The position numbers and the translations under genes are program-made. This document shows positions 61,448 through 64,000 of a stretch of DNA of 64,000 nt, piece by piece (within the stretch, counting starts at the first letter, position 1; the number at the start of each line of letters is the position of its first letter). This stretch comes from Vibrio fortis (GTDB lineage: Bacteria; Pseudomonadota; Gammaproteobacteria; Enterobacterales; Vibrionaceae). The stretch is taken from NCBI RefSeq assembly GCF_024347475.1, contig NZ_AP025488.1, positions 1,612,001 through 1,676,000 on the forward strand. Direction: 5' to 3'. Below the pieces are notes generated by a model. The model made no database searches. It was not told the DNA's origin and was given only the letters and a program-made list of their open reading frames with translations.

Positions 61448-61515
61448 ATACAAGCAGTGGAACGCAGCTGGTCCGGTCCGTGGGGTCATTCACATATCCA
61501 TGTGACGGCTTGTAT
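61448..61515 (-). other. Structured element in the nupC leader (unidentified)
   Basis: ATACAAGC (61448-61455) and GCTTGTAT (61508-61515) close a 68-nt fold with a perfect 8-bp outer stem. Inside is a perfect 6-bp hairpin TCACAT-ATCC-ATGTGA (61490-61505) and a GC-rich segment with CGGTCC and CAGCTG elements. The element lies within the likely 245-nt leader of nupC. There is no T run, so it is not a terminator by itself. It matches none of the riboswitch classes I can recall. Strand is inferred from the gene. Confidence 0.5.
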
Positions 61516-61546
61516 TGGCTAAGCACCGGCTTAAAACCGGAAGAGA

Positions 61547-61601
61547 AGTATAAACAACTTAATGAGACTTTCATCACATTTTTAAACGCAAACGATCGCG
61601 C
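61547..61601 (-). promoter_or_regulatory. Candidate nupC promoter with CRP-like and PurR-like sites
   Basis: The plus-strand TGAGA-N6-TCACA (61563-61578) is one mismatch from the CRP pattern TGTGA-N6-TCACA on the gene strand. ACGCAAACGATCGCGC (61586-61601) matches the PurR consensus at 13 of 16 positions. TATACT (61552-61547 on the minus strand) may be the -10. Positions would put the transcription start near 61540. Confidence 0.5.
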
Positions 61602-61655
61602 GGTTAAAGAAGCATCAATTCGCCAGAGTTCGGTAAGATTTATTAAAAAACTGCA

Positions 61656-61688
61656 TTAAAAAAAGCGACAATTTTCACTGTCGCTTTT
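61656..61688 (-). terminator. Rho-independent terminator after the 37-codon ORF
   Basis: A perfect 10-bp stem AAAAGCGACA / TGTCGCTTTT with an 8-nt loop, followed by seven T residues on the minus strand. Confidence 0.9.
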
Positions 61689-61702
61689 CACAAAAATGTA
61701 AT

Positions 61703-61816
61703 TTACGGCACGTAGGTCCAACGAATCAAAACAATCCCTATCACTATTATTAGATAGCAAAGCGTGACTTTATAGCGCCCTTGTTGTGATTTTACGCGAT
61801 TTGTTCCAACTTTCAT
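61703..61816 (-). CDS. 37-aa single-helix membrane protein
   Basis: The frame starts ATG at 61816 and ends TAA at 61703. The protein is basic at its N-terminus (MKVGTNRVKSQQGRYK), then has one hydrophobic helix (VTLCYLIIVIGIVLIRW) and a short end TYVP. It starts 28 bp downstream of the preceding gene stop and ends 14 bp before a perfect terminator, which supports it being real. The ribosome-binding site is weak (GGA near the ATG). It is below usual ORF-calling limits. Function is unknown. Confidence 0.55.
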   Translation of the reverse strand: MKVGTNRVKSQQGRYKVTLCYLIIVIGIVLIRWTYVP

Positions 61817-61843
61817 GTTCCATCATTTAACCAGTTTGGCCCA

Positions 61844-62170
61844 TTATTTAACTACCTGAAAGTCATATCGACCATCATTCTCAGCTCGCTCTTCGAATAA
61901 CAACACATCGTCATGAAACGTTAGTGCGATGAGTTGATCACTATATTCATACAGATAAGAGACCGAATACTCCTTGTTGAGCATTTGTTTCGGCTCCCCC
62001 AACAACATAATCACTTCTTGTCGGGTTGTTTTGTTTTCCACAAGCTGTTCGAGTTTTGTGTAATCTGCATTCGTTGGGCGCTCGACTAATTGACGTATTT
62101 CGTCTGAGAATGAAACCCAGACTGCCCCCATCAATAAGGCCAACAACACAAGCAATGTTTTATTCAACAC
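61844..62170 (-). CDS. Small membrane-anchored protein with a BamE/SmpA-like domain (tentative)
   Basis: A 108-aa protein; GTG at 62170 is preferred because GGAGAGG lies 5-8 bp upstream, although a longer frame to 62206 exists. An N-terminal helix (about 4-22) anchors it, and the C-terminal part has the pattern TTRQEVIMLLGEPKQML...YLYEYSDQLIALTFHDD, resembling the short SmpA/OmlA (BamE-like) repeat. It lacks a lipobox, so it is not BamE itself. It is probably cotranscribed with the downstream 37-aa ORF. Function is unknown. Confidence 0.55.
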   Translation of the reverse strand: MLNKTLLVLLALLMGAVWVSFSDEIRQLVERPTNADYTKLEQLVENKTTRQEVIMLLGEPKQMLNKEYSVSYLYEYSDQLIALTFHDDVLLFEERAENDGRYDFQVVK

Positions 62171-62286
62171 AACACCTCTCCTAAACTGAATGGCAAAGAT
62201 TACCACTAAAGAGTAGTAATGGCTGTAAGCCGCTGTAAGAAGAAACTTTTGTATGTAAGGTGCTGGAGAAACATCATCACACTAGA

Positions 62287-63570
62287 TTAATATTCAATTG
62301 CAGGAACCTGGGCGTCACTGCATTTGTCCGTCGATAATTCAAAGCAGTATTGAGCGTGCTTCTTTAAACAGGCGAACACTTCCGCATCGAGTTTATGGTT
62401 ATTAACATGTTCATCCAATATCGATAGTGCTTGTTCAAGGCTCATTCCAGCACGATAAGGTCGCGACTGCGTCAATGCTTGAAACACATCAACGACCGCA
62501 ACAATCCTGCTTGGCTTATCCAATTGCTCGGCTGTTTTGCCCATTGGGTAACCTGAGCCATCAAGACGCTCATGATGGTTAGAAGCCCATTCGCAAATTT
62601 GCGGAGAACTAAACAGCTCATGCAGCGCAAAACGTGAGTCAGTAGCGTGGCGCTTTATACAACAATACTCTTCATCGGTCAGTGCGCCCGGTTTGTGCAA
62701 GATCTCTCTTGGTGTTTGCAGCTTTCCAATATCATGTACTAACCCAGCAAGATAGAGCTTTCTCTGCGTGGTATAGGAATAACCTAGCTGCTTGCCTAGG
62801 TATTCTGAGAGCTGCCCTACTTTCAAAGAGTGCTTAAACGTAAAAGAGCTTTTCGCATCCACCACGTTCGCGATGAACTCTGCAAAAGCGACGGTTTCAT
62901 CTAGCGACATTTGTTGAGAAAAGAAAGGAACTGGCTTAAACCTATCACTCATGATCTGAATGTATGAGATGTCCATAGAGAACCAAAAATCGTCAGTATC
63001 CACCAACTCGCACATATGCTGAACAAGATTACTTTCAAACAACAGATCAGCCTGCTCTGTTAAGCGTTCAATAATATAGGTTTTGCCAGCAGGGGTGAGA
63101 TTACCAAAGCGATCAGCAGACGCCACACCGCATAGGTAATCAACTCGGTCAGCGAGCATCACAACTGCGGCCAACTCTTTCTCTAGTTGGCTAATCGGTA
63201 CATCTTTCAGTTCATTCCACGGGGTATGGTGATACAACACCGGTTTAGCAAAAATAGAGAGCACCGGACACTCTTTAAGTATCTGGTACCCCTTCTTACA
63301 ATGGTGGTGGGTAGAATCAGGAATGAAGCCCGCGATAAGACTGAGCTGCTCATCGATTTGAGACACGCCACAGTCGTGGATAAGCCCAAGTGAGAATGCG
63401 AGTTGGGCTTGCTCTTCTTCCCAACCTACGCTCAGTGCGCAGCGATACGCGATATATCCAACTCTTTGTCCATGGTGCTTGCTCTCAAAGCCTACACAGT
63501 CCAGAGCTTTAGCAATACCAAACAGCGCCTTGCGCAAATCTACCGTCACGTTTTGGCAGTACAAATTCAT
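62287..63570 (-). CDS. Tandem HD / HD-GYP domain cyclic-dinucleotide phosphodiesterase
   Basis: A 427-aa cytosolic protein with two HD-type domains. The first (about 20-200) has SKHHGQRVGYIAYR, LIHDCGV and HHTPWNE but no GYP. The second (about 225-410) is canonical HD-GYP: FKHSLKVGQLSEYLG, LVHDIGKLQTP, NHHERLDGSGYP (D337, GYP 340-342). The architecture resembles V. cholerae V-cGAP phosphodiesterases, which cleave 3'3'-cGAMP, but c-di-GMP is the more common substrate of the family. No signal domain is present. Confidence 0.88.
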   Translation of the reverse strand: MNLYCQNVTVDLRKALFGIAKALDCVGFESKHHGQRVGYIAYRCALSVGWEEEQAQLAFSLGLIHDCGVSQIDEQLSLIAGFIPDSTHHHCKKGYQILKECPVLSIFAKPVLYHHTPWNELKDVPISQLEKELAAVVMLADRVDYLCGVASADRFGNLTPAGKTYIIERLTEQADLLFESNLVQHMCELVDTDDFWFSMDISYIQIMSDRFKPVPFFSQQMSLDETVAFAEFIANVVDAKSSFTFKHSLKVGQLSEYLGKQLGYSYTTQRKLYLAGLVHDIGKLQTPREILHKPGALTDEEYCCIKRHATDSRFALHELFSSPQICEWASNHHERLDGSGYPMGKTAEQLDKPSRIVAVVDVFQALTQSRPYRAGMSLEQALSILDEHVNNHKLDAEVFACLKKHAQYCFELSTDKCSDAQVPAIEY

Positions 63571-63795
63571 TAATTAAGCCTAGTTTTTATCGTTTTTATA
63601 TTTATTGGAGGCCAATACTAATCGATTACTTGAGCTTATAGTCACAAATTAAGTAAGGTTTATTGAGTTTCGTGACATAAATAACGTATAACGAACTTTT
63701 CGTGCCACAATTTGCATAATAATTAGACAGATAACGTTATAAAGAGCAAACTAGTACCAAAGTATAATGACCTTAAAGCTGTTAATGAGGACACG

Positions 63796-64000
63796 ATGTT
63801 TAAAATAAAAGTTAACGATGATATTTCGATTGCATTGGTACAAGAGAGCTTTGCCTCCCATTATGCAGAGCTAGTTTCAACACAAACTGAATATTTAAGC
63901 CAATGGCTTGCTTGGCCGCCACACTGCAAGACAGAGCAAGACTTCCGTATATTTGTTCAGCGTTCGCTCCACGATTATGCCGAAGGTAAAAGCATGACCT
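63796..64000 (+). CDS. GNAT-family acetyltransferase (RimL-like), 3' truncated
   Basis: The ATG at 63796 has GAGG five bases upstream. Sixty-eight residues are visible, beginning MFKIKVNDDISIALVQESFASHYAELV and running through TQTEYLSQWLAWPPHCKTEQDFRIFVQRSLHDYAEGKSM to the end of the window. The pattern LSQWLAWP with a following acidic helix is typical of RimL-type N-acetyltransferases, which acetylate protein N-termini or small amines using acetyl-CoA. The acetyl-CoA-binding loop lies outside the window, so the activity cannot be confirmed here. Confidence 0.75.
   Translation, partial: MFKIKVNDDISIALVQESFASHYAELVSTQTEYLSQWLAWPPHCKTEQDFRIFVQRSLHDYAEGKSMT

Noticed and set aside
61448..61515. 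Known riboswitch class (purine, preQ1, c-di-GMP, THF) in the nupC leader
   Set aside because: None of the conserved core elements of these classes could be recognised, so it is reported as an unidentified element.
1..64000. CRISPR arrays, insertion sequences, integron attC arrays, tRNA or rRNA genes
   Set aside because: No regularly spaced repeats, transposase-like ORFs or tRNA-like folds were recognised in the window.

Overview
The window reads as a chromosomal stretch of a Vibrio. It carries luxPQ, two Qrr small-RNA genes with LuxO/sigma-54 control signals, an OmpU-type porin, a long-form GAPDH, and many Vibrio small proteins. Several of these genes (luxPQ, the 478-aa gap gene, nupC, a cold-shock gene) lie on the second chromosome in V. 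cholerae, so a chromosome 2 origin is a reasonable inference. The species cannot be named from this stretch. No rRNA, tRNA, CRISPR array or insertion sequence was seen.

Layout. 1-4.1 kb: the end of an MscS channel gene, aroG, and small hypothetical or regulatory genes. 4.3-12.4 kb: a complete aa3-type cytochrome c oxidase locus (coxB-coxA-ctaG-coxC, a divergent DUF2909 gene, surf1, a Sco-like gene, ctaA, cyoE), holding both the oxidase subunits and the heme A and copper assembly factors. 12.8-20.2 kb: phospho-sugar mutase, LysE exporter, FAH-family enzyme, porin, YegD-like Hsp70, small Cys-rich and HopJ-family proteins. 20.4-30.6 kb: PilZ protein, luxPQ, YceH, YeeX, an M15 peptidase, and a second large hybrid histidine kinase. 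31.4-36 kb: gap and hcp-hcr (nitrosative-stress enzymes). 36-44.5 kb: lipoprotein hydrolase, LysE/LysR/AsnC genes divergent from a YjeH-like permease, a MocR/PNPOx pair, and an AraC regulator. 44.7-54.1 kb: a YibI/YibH-like pair, qrr copy A, codBA, csp, a diguanylate cyclase, a free-standing malate-synthase-G-like domain beside a DUF3612/ScfR-like regulator, and qrr copy B. 54.3-64 kb: rhlE, a second diguanylate cyclase, a lipoprotein, a methyltransferase, nupC with a long structured leader, two small membrane or envelope genes, a tandem HD-GYP protein, and the start of a GNAT acetyltransferase.

Two signalling themes run through the window. Quorum sensing is represented by the AI-2 receptor LuxPQ and two of its downstream sRNA outputs (Qrr A and B, in opposite orientation about 7.5 kb apart). 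Cyclic-dinucleotide signalling is represented by PilZ, two GGDEF proteins and an HD-GYP protein. Pyrimidine/nucleoside salvage (codBA, nupC) shows PurR-like and CRP-like sites.

The least explained items are the MSG-like stand-alone domain, the nupC leader fold, a 37-codon membrane ORF with its own terminator, and a 14-bp perfect inverted repeat after the M15 peptidase gene. All calls come from reading the sequence and from memory of protein families; no database search was run.
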